In this document: positions 32,821-43,792 of the stretch, piece by piece
Layout: the number at the start of each line of letters is the position of its first letter
How positions within the stretch are numbered: the stretch's first letter is position 1
NCBI GenBank assembly: GCA_014529385.2
Contig: CM043942.1
Span: 35,197,469-35,261,468 of the forward strand
From: Adiantum capillus-veneris
Taxonomy: Eukaryota > Streptophyta > Polypodiopsida > Polypodiales > Pteridaceae
Direction of reading: 5' to 3'
DNA length: 64,000 nt
Notes under the pieces: model-generated
Seen by the model: the letters and a program-made list of their open reading frames with translations, nothing else
Told to the model about the DNA's origin: nothing
Database searches by the model: none
Program-made: the position numbers and the translations under genes

Positions 32821-33756
32821 GAGTGAGACTTTTAATGCTTTTAAGAAGTTTCATGCTTTTGTGACTTGTCACTACGCAAAAGAGTACTAAACTTAAATGT
32901 CTCAGATCTGATAATGGAGGAGAGTATGTATCTGTTAAATTTCAGTGTTTTTGTGATGAAAATGGGATTAAAAGGGAGTTGACAGCCTCTTATAATCCGT
33001 CTTCTAATAGTGTGGCTGAGAGGTATAATCGTACTTTATGCGAGAGAGTGTGTTGCATGTTGTCCACCGCTAATCTTTCCCAAGAGTTTTGGGGGGAGGC
33101 ATTGAAAACTGCAGTTCATATTTGCAATTGCTCTCCTAATAGTACGCCGAAAAATGACATTCGAGAGGAGGTTTGGTCTGGCAAACCTGCCTCTTATGAT
33201 CATTTGAGAGTATTTGGCTGCGAAGCTTTTGTTCATGTACGCAATGACTTGAGAACAAAGCTTGATATGAAGTCCATAAAAGGAGTCTTCTTAGGTTATG
33301 GGGAAAAAGGTGAAATGGGCTATAGAATGTGGTTACCACAGTTTAGAAAGGTAATACGCAGCTGAGATGTAGTGTTCAATGAGGCAAAATTGCTTAAGAA
33401 TGCTACAAAATCTGATGCTGACAAAAAAACAGTCAGATTTCAGCCTTCCGTGCTACCCATTGATGTTGAAAAAGAGCCTCATGATGCATTACCGCAAGCT
33501 GAAATTGATAATCAGCCGGTTAACCTTGAGCTAGAAGAGGTAGGACATGATTTTGATGCTCCTAATGAGGATGGAGAGGCGCCCGAATTTGCTGAAAAGC
33601 ATGATAGAGCTGAAAATGAGTTGCCTTATGATGTAGAACCGTTGCCTGAGAATGTAGATCATTGGGTACGCAGGTTGACTCGTTTGAGATGGCAACCGCA
33701 GAGATTTAACCCCTCTTTGGATCATGTAATGTTGACAGATGAGGGTGAACCTCTTA
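32821..33756 (+). pseudogene. Y integrase core and linker (copia)
   Basis: Continues the integrase: R-S-D-N-G-G-E-Y carries the second catalytic Asp and S-S-N-S-V-A-E-R-Y-N the Glu, so the DDE triad is present. It is followed by a GKPASYDHLRVFGC-like segment and the acidic linker to RT. In-frame stops at about 33364 and a frameshift near 32888. The frame is cut at 33756 by the insertion of V. Confidence 0.85.
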
Positions 33757-34313
33757 TGTCACAAAGTGATGACGTGGCGGACAGCAGAAACCCTAATTTC
33801 TGCCAAAAACCCTAAAATTCTTGCAAACCCTAATTTTTGTCAAAAACCCTAAATTCCGGAAATCGCAAAGGATTATTAATTTTTTTTTTTTTTTTGGAAA
33901 ATGATGAGCGACGCGAATTTTGCTTTTGCTTTTTTTTTTTTATAAAAAAAGAGAAAAGACTCTCTAAGAGAGAGAGAACTGATGCTTTTGATTTTAAAAG
34001 CTTTTGGGGCTCTGCTTTTGGGCATCCCTTGTAACCTTTAAATTAGTGGTGAGGGCCTCACTTCTCAGAGCATCTGGACGCAGAGTCTGAGAGTGAAACC
34101 CTAACCGCTCTCTTGTACTTTGATGATTGATTAATACAAAAAGAAATACCGAAAGGGACGTCAGTCTTTGGGGCCAATATCTCTAGGCACGGAACTCCGA
34201 CGGGCCAGTGCAAATCTATTGTGATCTGTGAATTGTTTTGAAGTGGTTATTTGGTGCTGTCGCGGTTGATTCTTGACTTGGAGTGTCCAAGTTTGTTACA
34301 GTGGTATCAGAGC
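33757..34313 (+). repeat. V 5' LTR and primer site
   Basis: TGTCACAAAGTGATGACG at 33757 to TTGTTACA at 34300; primer site 34302-34313. Contains repeated AAACCCTAA units, a T run, and the block GAAATACCGAAAGGG...CTTTGGGGCC at 34132-34180 that recurs in Z. Confidence 0.92.
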
Positions 34314-34371
34314 ACGGCCGATTTCTCTTCTACGGGAAATCCGATCCCCGAATTTTTTTTCCGCGGCACCT

Positions 34372-36028
34372 ATGGCTTCAGGCAATGATCAGTCGACTCC
34401 CTCTGCATTTGGAGATGCGGGCTCGGATCACAACGAAGATTCAGACAGAGTATGGCCCGCCTCGGCCTACTCAGGCGTAGCAAAGAGAGATGGAGCGTCG
34501 TCAATTGATTGGTGATGCAACAAAGATGATGCTCAATTTTGCCAAGGACGCGAAGATGGCAAAATATATGAACCAGACCTCTTTGGAAGAGGTACAGATG
34601 GAGTGGCAGAGAACCACAACACCACTCCCGAAACTCGCTCTCAAGAAACCTTCTGCCTCCAAGAAAATATACGGAGCAGGAACTGGAGAACGTGGTTGAT
34701 GCACGGATTGCTCTGCTTTTTGACACGCAAAAGAAAGCCAAAAAGCACAGCAAAAAGCAGAAGAAAGGCACTGACTTCCCGGGATATTTGGGTCGTCGGT
34801 CGACATTTGACAAGGCAAAGAAATTGAAGAAGTGCGTCAAGTTTGAAGACCTATCCAGTTCTTCTTCTTCTTCTTCTGACAGTTCTTCTAGCTCCTCGGA
34901 TTCGAGCGAAGAAGACAGAAAAGGTAAAAAGCGAAGCAAGAAGCAACGCTTTGGAAAGGGCAAGAGAAAGGCAAAGAAGGCTAAATCTCGCCCAGAGACT
35001 GACAGTTCTACCGAGGACTCGTCTACAGACAGCTCAGATTCCGATGACGGAAAGTTTTATGCGAACAAGAAGAATTTTTACAAAGCCAACCAGTATGACT
35101 TTCTCGAAGATAAAAGCAAGAAAGTCCGAGAGTTTAAGGAAGGTGGCCACTCGATCAAGTTTGATACTTTTCAGGATACTCAGATGCTTCGAAGGCTTTG
35201 TCTTTTATACAGCAGTTTGACATCGCTTTCGCGGGAGGACGCTATTCAGAGCACTCCAAGATTCGGAGAGCTGCCTCTTACTTTAAGGGGAATGCTCGTA
35301 CTTGGTGGTCCACGCTTCTATTTAGCAAGACTGTGCTAGTTACATGGCTGAAATTCAAGAGGCTTTTTATTTCTTCTTGGTTGACTCAAGAGTTTGAGCG
35401 AGATATACGAGCTGCTTGGAACCATCTCCGGATGACCAAGAGCGATACAGTGAATTCTTATTGTGAAAGATTCTGGAGCTCTTTTCTACCCACCTCTTCA
35501 TTCAAGAAGATCTTGTTCAGAGAACAGATTGAGCGGTTTACCTTGGGTCTACCTACAGAGATCCGAGATCACTGCTTGGAACAGAAGTCAGCTTCTATTC
35601 AGGAGTTGATGAGTCATGCGAAGCGGGGCTTTGCCATTCACTGTGGCAGTCTGACCTACCCCACAGATGAGGCCATGACACAACGAGCCGAACAGACTTC
35701 TGGGAATGAAAGTAGAATGAAAAAGAGCAACCCAGAAAAAAAAAAAAGGATGCACGACCCAAGCTTACTCCCGAGGAGAGAGCTCGCTTCATCAGAGAGG
35801 GAAAGTGCTTTGGATGCGGGGAACATGGACTTCTTTCCGCAAAGTGCCCTGATAAGGCACAGAAAGAACAAAATGATAAAGACGACGACAGGTCTGAGAG
35901 TTCGAGAGCAGCTGAGGAATGTGGCAGAAAAGGCAGATAGAAAAGCAGAACTGGTACCACATGGCGTGGGACCTGCACCGAATCTAATGAATGAAAGTAC
36001 AAACTTTGCCGCTTTCGGGGCAAAGTGA
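34372..36028 (+). pseudogene. V Gag, frameshifted
   Basis: ATG at 34372. Several frames cover it: a Gag N-terminus to 34515, a Ser/Asp-rich low-complexity stretch (about 34850-35060), and the Gag core from about 35198 (F-I-Q-Q-F-D, W-W-S-T-L). A zinc knuckle near 35806, read in a third frame as C-F-G-C-G-E-H-G-L, has lost the zinc-binding His. At least three frameshifts. Related to the Gag of Z and U. Confidence 0.8.
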
Positions 36029-36330
36029 AGGATCAAGAAGCTCTTTTGAAGGAGCCAAGGCCAACTTCTTTTCACTTGGAATTGGCGGCTCGATTTGGAA
36101 CTACGCCCGACAGACTGACGCCACAGGCGAAGGTAGTTCGACTGGCACCCGGATGGGATGTTGCCATTACACCGAGCATTGGCAAACTTCGTTTGCAAAG
36201 ACAGGGGTGTTCAGGGCACGCGAGTGACGTTCTACTCGGGATCCCTTGGTACCACAAGAACTACGCCGTGGTTGACTACCGGGCCGAGAAAGCGTTTTTG
36301 ATAAATGAAGGGCTTAGAGATTGTACTTGA
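35990..36330 (+). pseudogene. V aspartic protease remnant
   Basis: A frame ending in S-D-V-L-L-G-I-P-W-Y, the second protease signature (Z has D-V-L-L-G-I-P-W). The active-site triplet cannot be read in one frame and lacks a clear Asp. It is followed by a non-coding, T-run-containing gap to 36460. Confidence 0.7.
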
Positions 36331-36461
36331 TGAACTTCAGTTTTCTTACTCATTCTTTTGGGAGAACTGAACGATGGATAAAGGTTGAATATGTTTTGAC
36401 CTGAAGAAAAGAACGACAAGATTTTTTTTTTTTTTTTTTTTTCTCTCCACGCTCATGCCGA

Positions 36462-37920
36462 TTGCTTTTGAGAGGGCTTGAAGATCATACCATTGATCTG
36501 ATATCTGGAAGCACGCCACCGAATCGGCCACCTTATCGTGTGAGCCGAGTACAGAATGAAAAGATTATGAACTCAGTGAAAGACCTCTTGGAAAATGGTC
36601 TTGTCCAGCCTAGTACTTCACCGTATTGCTCTCCAGTGTTGTTGGTTTTGAAGAAAGACGGATCTTGGAGAATGTGCATCGATTATAGCACTCTCAACGA
36701 AATCACCATCACGAACAGATTTCCGATTCCTAGGATCGATGATATACTCGACAGGTTCCAGGGATCCTCGTGCTTTAGCAGGATTGACTTGAAGAGTGGA
36801 TATCATCAGATCAGGATAGCACCAGGAGATGTCTACAAGACAGCTTTTCGGACGACTTTTGGGTTATTTGAGTTTTTGGTGATGCCTTTTGGCTTAACCA
36901 ATGCTCCTGCGACATTTAACCGGATGATGGATAGGATTTTTCGAGAGTACAGGCTATTTGTTGGCACTTTCTTTGACGACATCATTGTTTTCTCCAAGAA
37001 TGAGGCAGAACACAGAGATCATCTGCTTCAAGTCTTTCAGGCATTACGAGATCACACATTAGTGATTAATGCTACGAAAAGTGAATTTTTCCTACCAAAG
37101 ATACATTTTTTGGGACACATTGTGTCAACAGCAGGAGTGCAAATGAACCCGGCCAAGATAGAGACTATCCGTGATTGGCCCGATTTGAGGAATGTCCATG
37201 AAGCTAGAAGCTTCTTGGGACTGTGTTCGTACTAGAGGCGGTTCATACGAAAGTTTGCAGAGGTTGCTTCCCCTTTGCATACCTTGACACAGAAAGGAGT
37301 ACCTTTTTCGTGGGGACCCACAGAGGTGACTGCCTTTCAGACATTGAAAGAGAAATTGACTACAGGACCATATTTTGACTTTGCCGGACTTGCAGAAGTC
37401 ATTTGAAGTATATTGTGATGCTTGTGGTCGTAGTCTGGGTACGGTCTTGATGCAAGAAGGCCATGTCATAGCTTACGAGAGCCGTTTGTTCTCTAGGCCG
37501 GAGATGACAACACAGATCTATGGGAAAGAGCTTTTGGCGGTTATCCATGCTCTTACTCAGTGGCGGCATTACCTACTCGGAGCGGATTTTACTGTCTTTA
37601 CAGACCATCAGAGTTTGCACTACTTCTTGTCACAGAAGCAGCTTTCGAAAAAGCAGATGCGGTGGGTGAACATCTTGTCACAGTTCCACTTCCAGATTGT
37701 CCATGTGTAGGGACAGAAGAATGTGGTGGCAGATGCTTTGTCTCGGAAACCGTTGGTTCTGGCTATTTCCGCGATACACCATAGGAGCTTCGAGGATATG
37801 GTCGATCAGTATGCCACAGATACAGGTTTTGCAGATATTTTCACACGGATACGGGATGGGGAGACAGTAGCTGGATACTCCCTTCGGGAAGGCTACTTGA
37901 TGAAAAAGACTATGTTGTGA
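36462..37920 (+). pseudogene. V reverse transcriptase and RNase H
   Basis: RT core with L-V-L-K-K-D-G-S-W-R-M-C-I-D-Y, F-P-I-P-R-I-D-D, the catalytic F-F-D-D-I-I, and F-L-G-L-C-S-Y, after which a stop interrupts at about 37234. RNase H continues in another frame from about 37375 with Y-C-D-A-C-G, a K-E-L-L-A-V-I-H-A segment and T-D-H-Q-S-L. Stops at about 37708 and 37918. An intact enzyme copies the element RNA into DNA. Confidence 0.9.
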
Positions 37921-38760
37921 GTTACACAGCTGTTGAGGGAAAAGGTTATGACTGATTGCCACTGTCCACCTTTTACGGGTCACCGCGGCATTGCTACCAC
38001 CATGAAAGGGGTAGAGAGAGATTTCTTTTGGCGGAGACTGAAGAAGGATGTGGAAGAGTTTGTGCGCAGTTGCTTGGTATGTCAGAAGGTCAAGTTTGAC
38101 AGGCATAAGGCACAGGGATTGTTAGAGGCTTTACCCATACCCACCCGCCCCTCGGAAAATATTGAAATGGATTTCATTTTTTTTGATCTCCCGAGAATAC
38201 AGAATGATCACGATGATTTTCCGATTACATGGCACGCCTGAGACGATTGTCTCCGACAGAGACCCCAGATTTATGAGTTTGTTTTGGAAGGCAATTTGGG
38301 AGAACATTGGCACGCGGTTGCAGTTCTCGTCATCGTTTCACTTGCAGACTGACGGGCAATTTGAGATTGCCAATTCAGTGATTTTAGATTTATTGAAGTC
38401 TTGTATCTCGCATCAGAAGACTCAATGGGAAAAGAACTTACCTTTGGTGGAATTTGCCTACAATAACACGATACACTCTTCGACGGGGAAGACGCCATGA
38501 GAGATTGTTGAAACTGCTGCGAAGGTTCCATCCTTCCTGAGCACGAAAGATTAGAAATTTGAAGCGGATGAATATTCGCGAGATTTGGATACGGCTTTTG
38601 CCAAGGTTCGCGAGACTTTACAGAAGTCTCAAGAACGACAGAAAAAGGCAGCGGATCGCCATCGTCGCGACTGGAAACTGAAGGAGGATGATTGGGTGCT
38701 CTTACTTTTGAGAAGGCACGCCTAAGAAAGAAAAAGGGAAAGGAGAGGTTTTTTTCCAAA
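37921..38760 (+). pseudogene. V integrase with core deletion
   Basis: Zinc domain H-R-G-I ... C-L-V-C-Q-K-V-K, then E-M-D-F-I-F (first catalytic Asp), followed by a break at about 38215 where roughly 40 residues of the core are missing. It resumes with S-D-R-D (second Asp) and Q-T-D-G-Q-F-E-I (Glu). Several later stops precede the chromodomain. Confidence 0.85.
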
Positions 38761-38849
38761 GCTTAGTATGCGATACTACGGCCCTTTCCAGATTACTAAA
38801 AAGATAATGAAGTCTCCTTCCGACTGAAACTGCCAGATACTTGGAGGAT

Positions 38850-39132
38850 TCACAATGCATTTCATGTGAATCTCTTGAGACCTTTTAAAGGTGATGTGCC
38901 TGATGATGGGGAGCCTGATGAGCAACCCGAAGTGGAAGAAAACGAGGAGATCCTTGTTCCTGAACAGATTTTGGCACATAAGAATACGAAGAATAAGGGT
39001 AAAGTCCGAAGGCGGTTCTTGGTTAAGTTCAAGAATTATCCTGCACTTGATGCGAAGTGGATGGAGGAGGAGGACCTAGCAGATACTCCTCAGATTGTGA
39101 AACTTTACCTCGATGCTTTTGGTTTAGCATAG
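38850..39132 (+). pseudogene. V integrase C-terminal chromodomain
   Basis: An 88-codon frame ends with I-L-A-H-K-N, R-R-R-F-L-V-K-F-K-N-Y and D-A-K-W-M-E, a chromodomain like those of chromoviruses, which in the family can steer integration to marked chromatin. The same domain is present in Z at 47341-47589. Confidence 0.85.
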
Positions 39133-39733
39133 TCTACTCCAAATGGAACCCAGAAACTCAGCTTGGCCGAAGATCTGGTGCAGTGGGATGCACAAGAGGG
39201 GAGTTACTCCACTCCTTTGTCAACAGATGCCTCGATTTTGATACTAAAGTCACTGATGTCTCTTTGAGCTTCAGGGATACTGAGAGCTGACAGTATTCTG
39301 CTGGATGACTTTATGAAATATAATTCCTGATTATGATACTGATTTGTTCTTGACTTCTTGTGAGTGCAGGAACTGGTAGACGAAATGACTGCAGCATTTC
39401 GGTCTACTTGATCTCGAATAGACATGGTTGCAATAGGGGTTAGTCAATCGGACATCGATGAGGTCCCGATTGGACCTAGATGTGATTGCTAGCTACATTG
39501 CCGATAAATCATGGTCTAAGATCCGAATGAATGTTGAATGTCATGTGATGTCCTGTGATGTCTGGTGATGTCCTGTGATGTCGTGTGATGTGACTGTCGA
39601 TTTTGTACATGTGCTAGATGTGTGTTCCTAGTACGAAGGTACTAACAGTCAGTGTCTGCTAAGACAGTTTATGGCTTTTGTTGGTTTTGCAGGCGTAATC
39701 GCGGTCGATTACAATGCTTTCAAGAGGGGGGTA
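39133..39733. other. V 3' untranslated region
   Basis: Between the chromodomain stop and the 3' LTR. It contains four GATGTCCTGTGATGTC-like units near 39537-39595 and ends in the polypurine tract CAAGAGGGGGGTA (39721-39733). Confidence 0.6.
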
Positions 39734-40280
39734 TGTCACAAAGTGATGACGTGGCGGACAATAGAAACCCTAATTTCTGCCAGAAACCCTAAAATTCCTG
39801 CAAACCCTAATTTTTGCCAAAAACCCTAAATTCCGGAAATCGCGGAGGCGGACTATTATTATTATTATTTTTTTTTTGGAAAATGATGAGCGACACGAAT
39901 TTTGCTTTTGCTTTTTTTTATAAAAAAAGAGAAAAGACTCTCTAAGAGAGAGAGAGAACTGATGCTTTTGATTTTAAAAGCTTTTGGGGCTCTGCTTTTG
40001 GGCATCCCTTGTAACCTTTAAATTAGTGGTGAGGGCCTCACTTCTCAGAGCATCTGGACGCAGAGTCTGAGAGTGAAACCCTAACCGCTCTCTTGTACTT
40101 TGATGATTGATTAATACAAAAAGAAATACCGAAAGGGGCGCCAGTCTTTGGGGCCAATATCTCTAGGCACGGAACTCTGCCGGGCCAGTGCAAATCTATT
40201 GTGATCTGTGAATTGTTTTGAAGTGGTTATTTGGTGCTGTCGCGGTTGATTCTTGACTTGGAGTGTCCAAGTTTGTTACA
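39734..40280 (+). repeat. V 3' LTR
   Basis: Matches 33757-34300 closely. Differences include ATT repeats near 39853 and single-base changes. Ends TTGTTACA before the duplicated TCTTA. Confidence 0.92.
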
Positions 40281-40285
40281 TCTTA

Positions 40286-40362
40286 CATATAAAGAGGCCA
40301 AATCATGTGAGTCAAGCAGTAAGTGGGAGCTTGCGATGCAAGAGGAAATGAAATCCTTGTAT
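40286..40362 (+). pseudogene. Y RT N-terminal stub between V and X1
   Basis: The 77 bp left between two insertions reads S-K-W-E-L-A-M-Q-E-E-M-K-S-L-Y, the conserved lead-in to copia reverse transcriptase. It continues at 55022 with A-N-D-T-W-D-L-V, which proves that X1 inserted into Y here. Confidence 0.88.
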
Positions 40363-41613
40363 TGTAAGGTGCAACGGAATGAATGTTTGCGCTTTGCTCA
40401 AGATGAGTGCTCCGAACTGTGCTCAGGGTTCCTTTTAGTTCTTATGGAAGGGAGAGCCTTCCGTTCTTAATGGAGAGTATTATGATCACAACAAAGTGAA
40501 TGGACACTGTGCGTGCAAGTGTATGAGACTGAGAGATAGAGAGAAGAGAGATACGACACGAGAGATGTTGTAAAACCCTCCTCCGAAGGCCCCACTCTCG
40601 TCGGCGAGAGTGGTCTACTTATGATTGCACAATTTGGTACAAATGGTATGCATGAGACTGATGCAAGTGTAGGCTATGTCGACGATGACGACGGTGATGA
40701 CGAGGTCGACCTGACCTAAGGGCTGAAATCTGCAATCTTTCTACTGCTGTCCAAAAACGCTATGGGCTGAAATCTGCGATTAGTCCAAAACGCTGATTTG
40801 GGGGGGCTGTTTCTGTGGTTCTTTGACGCTGAAATCTGCAGGTTTAGGGCTGAAAACTTATGATTTTCAAGGCTGAAAACTAAGTTCTTCTGGGGCTGAA
40901 TCTGCTACCTTTTCATGGGCTGAATCTGAAGGTCTTTATCGCTTGGAATCTGCAAAATCGTTGGACCTCCTCAAAACGCTAGGGCTGCTTGTCTGCTATT
41001 GACCAAAACGCTAGCTGATCTTGCATCTTCAAAAACGTTGGGCATGTGAAAAACGCAAGGCATGTGATGGTCTTGCTGGCGACGATTTGATGCAAAACGC
41101 CAAGGGCTTGGCTCGCTGGCGATGAAGGTTGTTGAAAAAACGCTAGGGATTGGCTGATGTAGGAAACACTAGGTGAGGGAAGGGGCTATGGCGAAGGTTC
41201 TTGCTTGGAGGAAAATCCACCAAGATTCTTGTGAGAAGTTGCCTGCTGAGCTTGGCTCCTGTTGCCTCTTCTGCCATTGAGTGCTAACTTGGATTTGCTT
41301 ATATACAAACTTAGCAAAATTGCCCTACCTACTCTTGTTGGAAAGTCACTTAAATTAATAAGTGAAAAATAGGCTAAATGCACTGGAAAATTGCCCTGAT
41401 GGAATCTGATGGATTCTGAAGGGAATACTGATGATCATGCTGTGTGCAACCAGAGGATATGCATCTACACTAAGTGACTGGGCATGCACGGTCTACGAAT
41501 AGACTCACAAAAAGTGCTAGATTACTTCTAATCTAGACTGACTGGACTTGACGGAAACTCTGTTATGGTGTAGCTTGTCCACGGACACATAGGGTTGGAT
41601 GTGTCACGTGACA
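40363..41613 (-). repeat. X1 3' LTR
   Basis: 1251 bp from TGTAAGGTGCAACGG to TGTCACGTGACA (plus sense). The latter is a 12-bp palindrome containing CACGTG and forms the 5' terminus on the minus strand. Contains many degenerate GGCTGAAATCTGCAAAACGC-type units at about 40715-41170. Confidence 0.9.
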
Positions 41614-41885
41614 TCCCCTCCTTTTCAAAGTGAAGTACTGGTACCAAAGTGTATGGCGTCGAGGGAGATCGCCAACAGCATCCGGAATCCTGGAAGGGAT
41701 TCTTCGCTGGCCCACTCTGATGTGTGGGTCGTGCGGTACTTGAACTTCATAAAGGTCTGCAACGCTTGCTTCTTTGGGCCGCGCCGAAAGCGACGCAAAG
41801 TCATCTTCAATGCTTCAACTTTGGCTAGAGTCGTGCTTCTTCCTTCTTCAAGAATCTCCATAACTCAAAATTCCTGAAACCATTT
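41614..41885 (-). pseudogene. X1 3'-terminal region
   Basis: A polypurine tract (complement of TCCCCTCCTTTTC) at the LTR edge and a 78-codon minus frame (41861-41625) rich in basic residues. The frame has a counterpart in X2 at 30120-30408. Function unknown; it is shared by both X copies. Confidence 0.5.
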
Positions 41886-42692
41886 TCAAAACAAAACCAT
41901 GAACATACCCATTCCATGTAAAGTGAATGGAAAAAATCTTGTCTTCTTCAAAGACTGTGCATGCAATGTAGATGAACAAGGAGACGGAGTGTCAAACCGT
42001 TCACCACACACACGCAAACAATGAGATAGAATCTTTCTCTTATGATCTAGAGCAATCAACTTTGGCAATTCACAACGGAAATACCCATGCTTGGTGCTCA
42101 TACTTTCATGTGCTCTTGCTAGAAATGTGTCATGCCAAGGAAGAGACAAGGATTGTGACTGTGACTTCTTTGAATGCATACTTTTCAGCTTTTCATGAAA
42201 AATCCGCATACATTCGTGCTCATTCATGAGTGAAACGTGCTCAACGTACAATATGTCATGCATAGGAAAAGGGATCACATAAAGACGCTGACTAAAATAC
42301 AGGTAACGATCACGAATGAAACACTTGAACAATGCGTGCATATCAATCATGCGAACACATAATACTTCCTGTGAGGGTTCTTTGGACCTAGGCTCAAGAG
42401 CCAATATCGATTCGTCCTGAATGATCGAATCGTGTTGTGGGGGTTCTTTGGACCTCGACTCGAAAGCCAAGATCGGTTCTTCGTGATTGATCAAATCTAC
42501 AACGAGGTTAGCTTCGCTAGAAAAAGCATCCACTAACACATCATCCTTGTGAACAATCACATCATCTTCATGCAACTCATCATGCTTGTGAGAAATCAGA
42601 TCTTGATCATGCAAATCATGCTTGTCATTGTCATCCAAATTATCATGCAAATCATTGTCATTCAAATCATCATGCTTCTCATAATCATGCAA
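41886..42692 (-). CDS. X-family post-protease domain (copy in X1)
   Basis: A 268-codon frame starting in a low-complexity Asp/His/Asn-rich stretch. It then has the segment D-A-F-S-S-E-A-N-L, two copies of an E-(P/S)-I-L-A-x-E-x-R-S-K-E-P repeat, E-V-L-C-V-R-M-I, A-L-F-K-C-F-I-R-D and S-L-M-N-E-H. The same order of motifs occurs in X2 at 58811-57918 directly after a protease, so this is a conserved part of the X polyprotein. I recognise no known domain, and it lies where pol would be. It has several spaced Cys and His but no standard zinc finger. Confidence 0.55.
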   Translation of the reverse strand: MHDYEKHDDLNDNDLHDNLDDNDKHDLHDQDLISHKHDELHEDDVIVHKDDVLVDAFSSEANLVVDLINHEEPILAFESRSKEPPQHDSIIQDESILALEPRSKEPSQEVLCVRMIDMHALFKCFIRDRYLYFSQRLYVIPFPMHDILYVEHVSLMNEHECMRIFHEKLKSMHSKKSQSQSLSLPWHDTFLARAHESMSTKHGYFRCELPKLIALDHKRKILSHCLRVCGERFDTPSPCSSTLHAQSLKKTRFFPFTLHGMGMFMVLF

Positions 42693-43214
42693 ATCCCGTG
42701 TGTCATGCTTTGGAAAAGAAGAGACTTAGAGAGTCTCCTTTTCCCGAATCTCTTGCATCTGTGCCTGAACTTGAGAAAAGAGTCGCAAGAACTCTTTCAT
42801 GTGTTGGTCGCTCTTTTCTATGATGGCTTTGTTCTGGCGATCAAATTCTGCTTGTCTTGCTTTGTTCTCGCAATCAAATTTGGCTTGACTTTCTTTTTCT
42901 TCCAAATGTGCTTGCTCGTCCTCACGCGCTATGGCTGCCATTCTTTCTTGGTGTTCGCGTCTATTTCTGCTTTTCTTTCTGCTCTTCTTCCTTCGCGTTC
43001 TAACTTCCTTTCCATAAACATCTGCTCCAACTCCTCCATAGTAGTTAGTGCGATCCTTGACGTAGATGGGGAAGGGGGAGGGTCTGAAAAACCTCCTGGT
43101 GGGGAAAATTCTTCTTCGCCTCTCTCATGCTCATCACCTCTAAGCGAAGTATTCATTCCGCTTCGAATGATGACCATTCTGAAGTCGTGGGTTCTTGTGG
43201 TCTTGGGTTCTTAA
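42693..43214 (-). pseudogene. X1 Gag N-terminal coiled coil, internally deleted
   Basis: Starts near 43177 with E-E-F-S-P-P-G-G-F-S-D-P-P-P-S-P-S-T, identical in layout to X2 at about 61500. A long charged Glu/Lys/Arg coiled coil then stops at 42726. The following bases correspond to the post-protease region of X2, so about 2 kb (capsid, knuckle, protease) are deleted. Confidence 0.7.
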
Positions 43215-43653
43215 GTTCACGAGGAACTTGGGTTCTTGCGGGTCTTGGTTCTCGGGGTTCTTGAGTTCTTGAGGTTCTTGCTGGTCTTGAGGTTCTTCTT
43301 TCGCTTGCAATCTGTGTTAGAGAAGGATCTTCTCTTCACCCGGGTTCTGCTCTTTTCCGCGGGCGCACCCCTTGGCGGCCTTGCGCTCACACCAAGGTTG
43401 CTTTTTCCCACCTCACGTCGATTGGCCGGCCGCTAAGTGCACGGTCCGCTCTCAATGAGTGAAAGGAGGCACAAGGGGAGGCTGGACAAGCCCTTCTTTC
43501 TTGGGATTCCTGTCACTCTTCAAAAACACGATTAGGAATCGACACGCCCAAGCGAACTTGGGTTCGTGCGACCTCAACAAGCAAAAAAAATCCTGTGGTT
43601 CTTGTGGTTCTTTCCTTGAGTGACACAAAACAGTGCCAAAGTTCTGATACCAA
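43215..43653. other. X1 leader and primer site
   Basis: Minus-strand leader with repeated CTTG(A/C/G)GGTTCTTG units at about 43190-43300. The primer site is the complement of GTTCTGATACCA at 43641-43652, one base from the LTR. Confidence 0.6.
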
Positions 43654-43792
43654 TGTTAGGTGCAACACAATGATTGTTTGCGCCTTGCTCAAGATGAGTG
43701 CTCCGAACTGTGCTCAAGGTTCCTTTTAGTTCTTACGGAAGGGAGAGCCTTCCGTTCTTAATGGAGAGCATTATGATCACAACAAAGTGAAT
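43654..43792 (-). repeat. X1 5' LTR, piece 1
   Basis: Start of the LTR (plus sense TGTTAGGTGCAAC) up to the solo LTR insertion. It continues at 45020. Confidence 0.85.

Larger units (their letters stand above)
33757..40280 (+). mobile_element. Element V: Ty3/gypsy chromovirus-type, inserted in Y
   Basis: LTRs 33757-34300 and 39734-40280, target duplication TCTTA at 33752-33756 and 40281-40285 (perfect), primer site TGGTATCAGAGC at 34302, polypurine tract before 39734. Order gag, protease, RT, RNase H, integrase, chromodomain is Ty3/gypsy. The LTRs differ at only a handful of positions, so insertion was recent, yet several frames are broken. It may have been copied from an already defective parent. 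Confidence 0.93.

Noticed and set aside
36462-37235. Reverse transcriptase frame as a possible host or viral gene
   Set aside because: It lies between two near-identical LTRs with a target duplication, so it belongs to gypsy element V. No movement protein or coat protein suggests a pararetrovirus.
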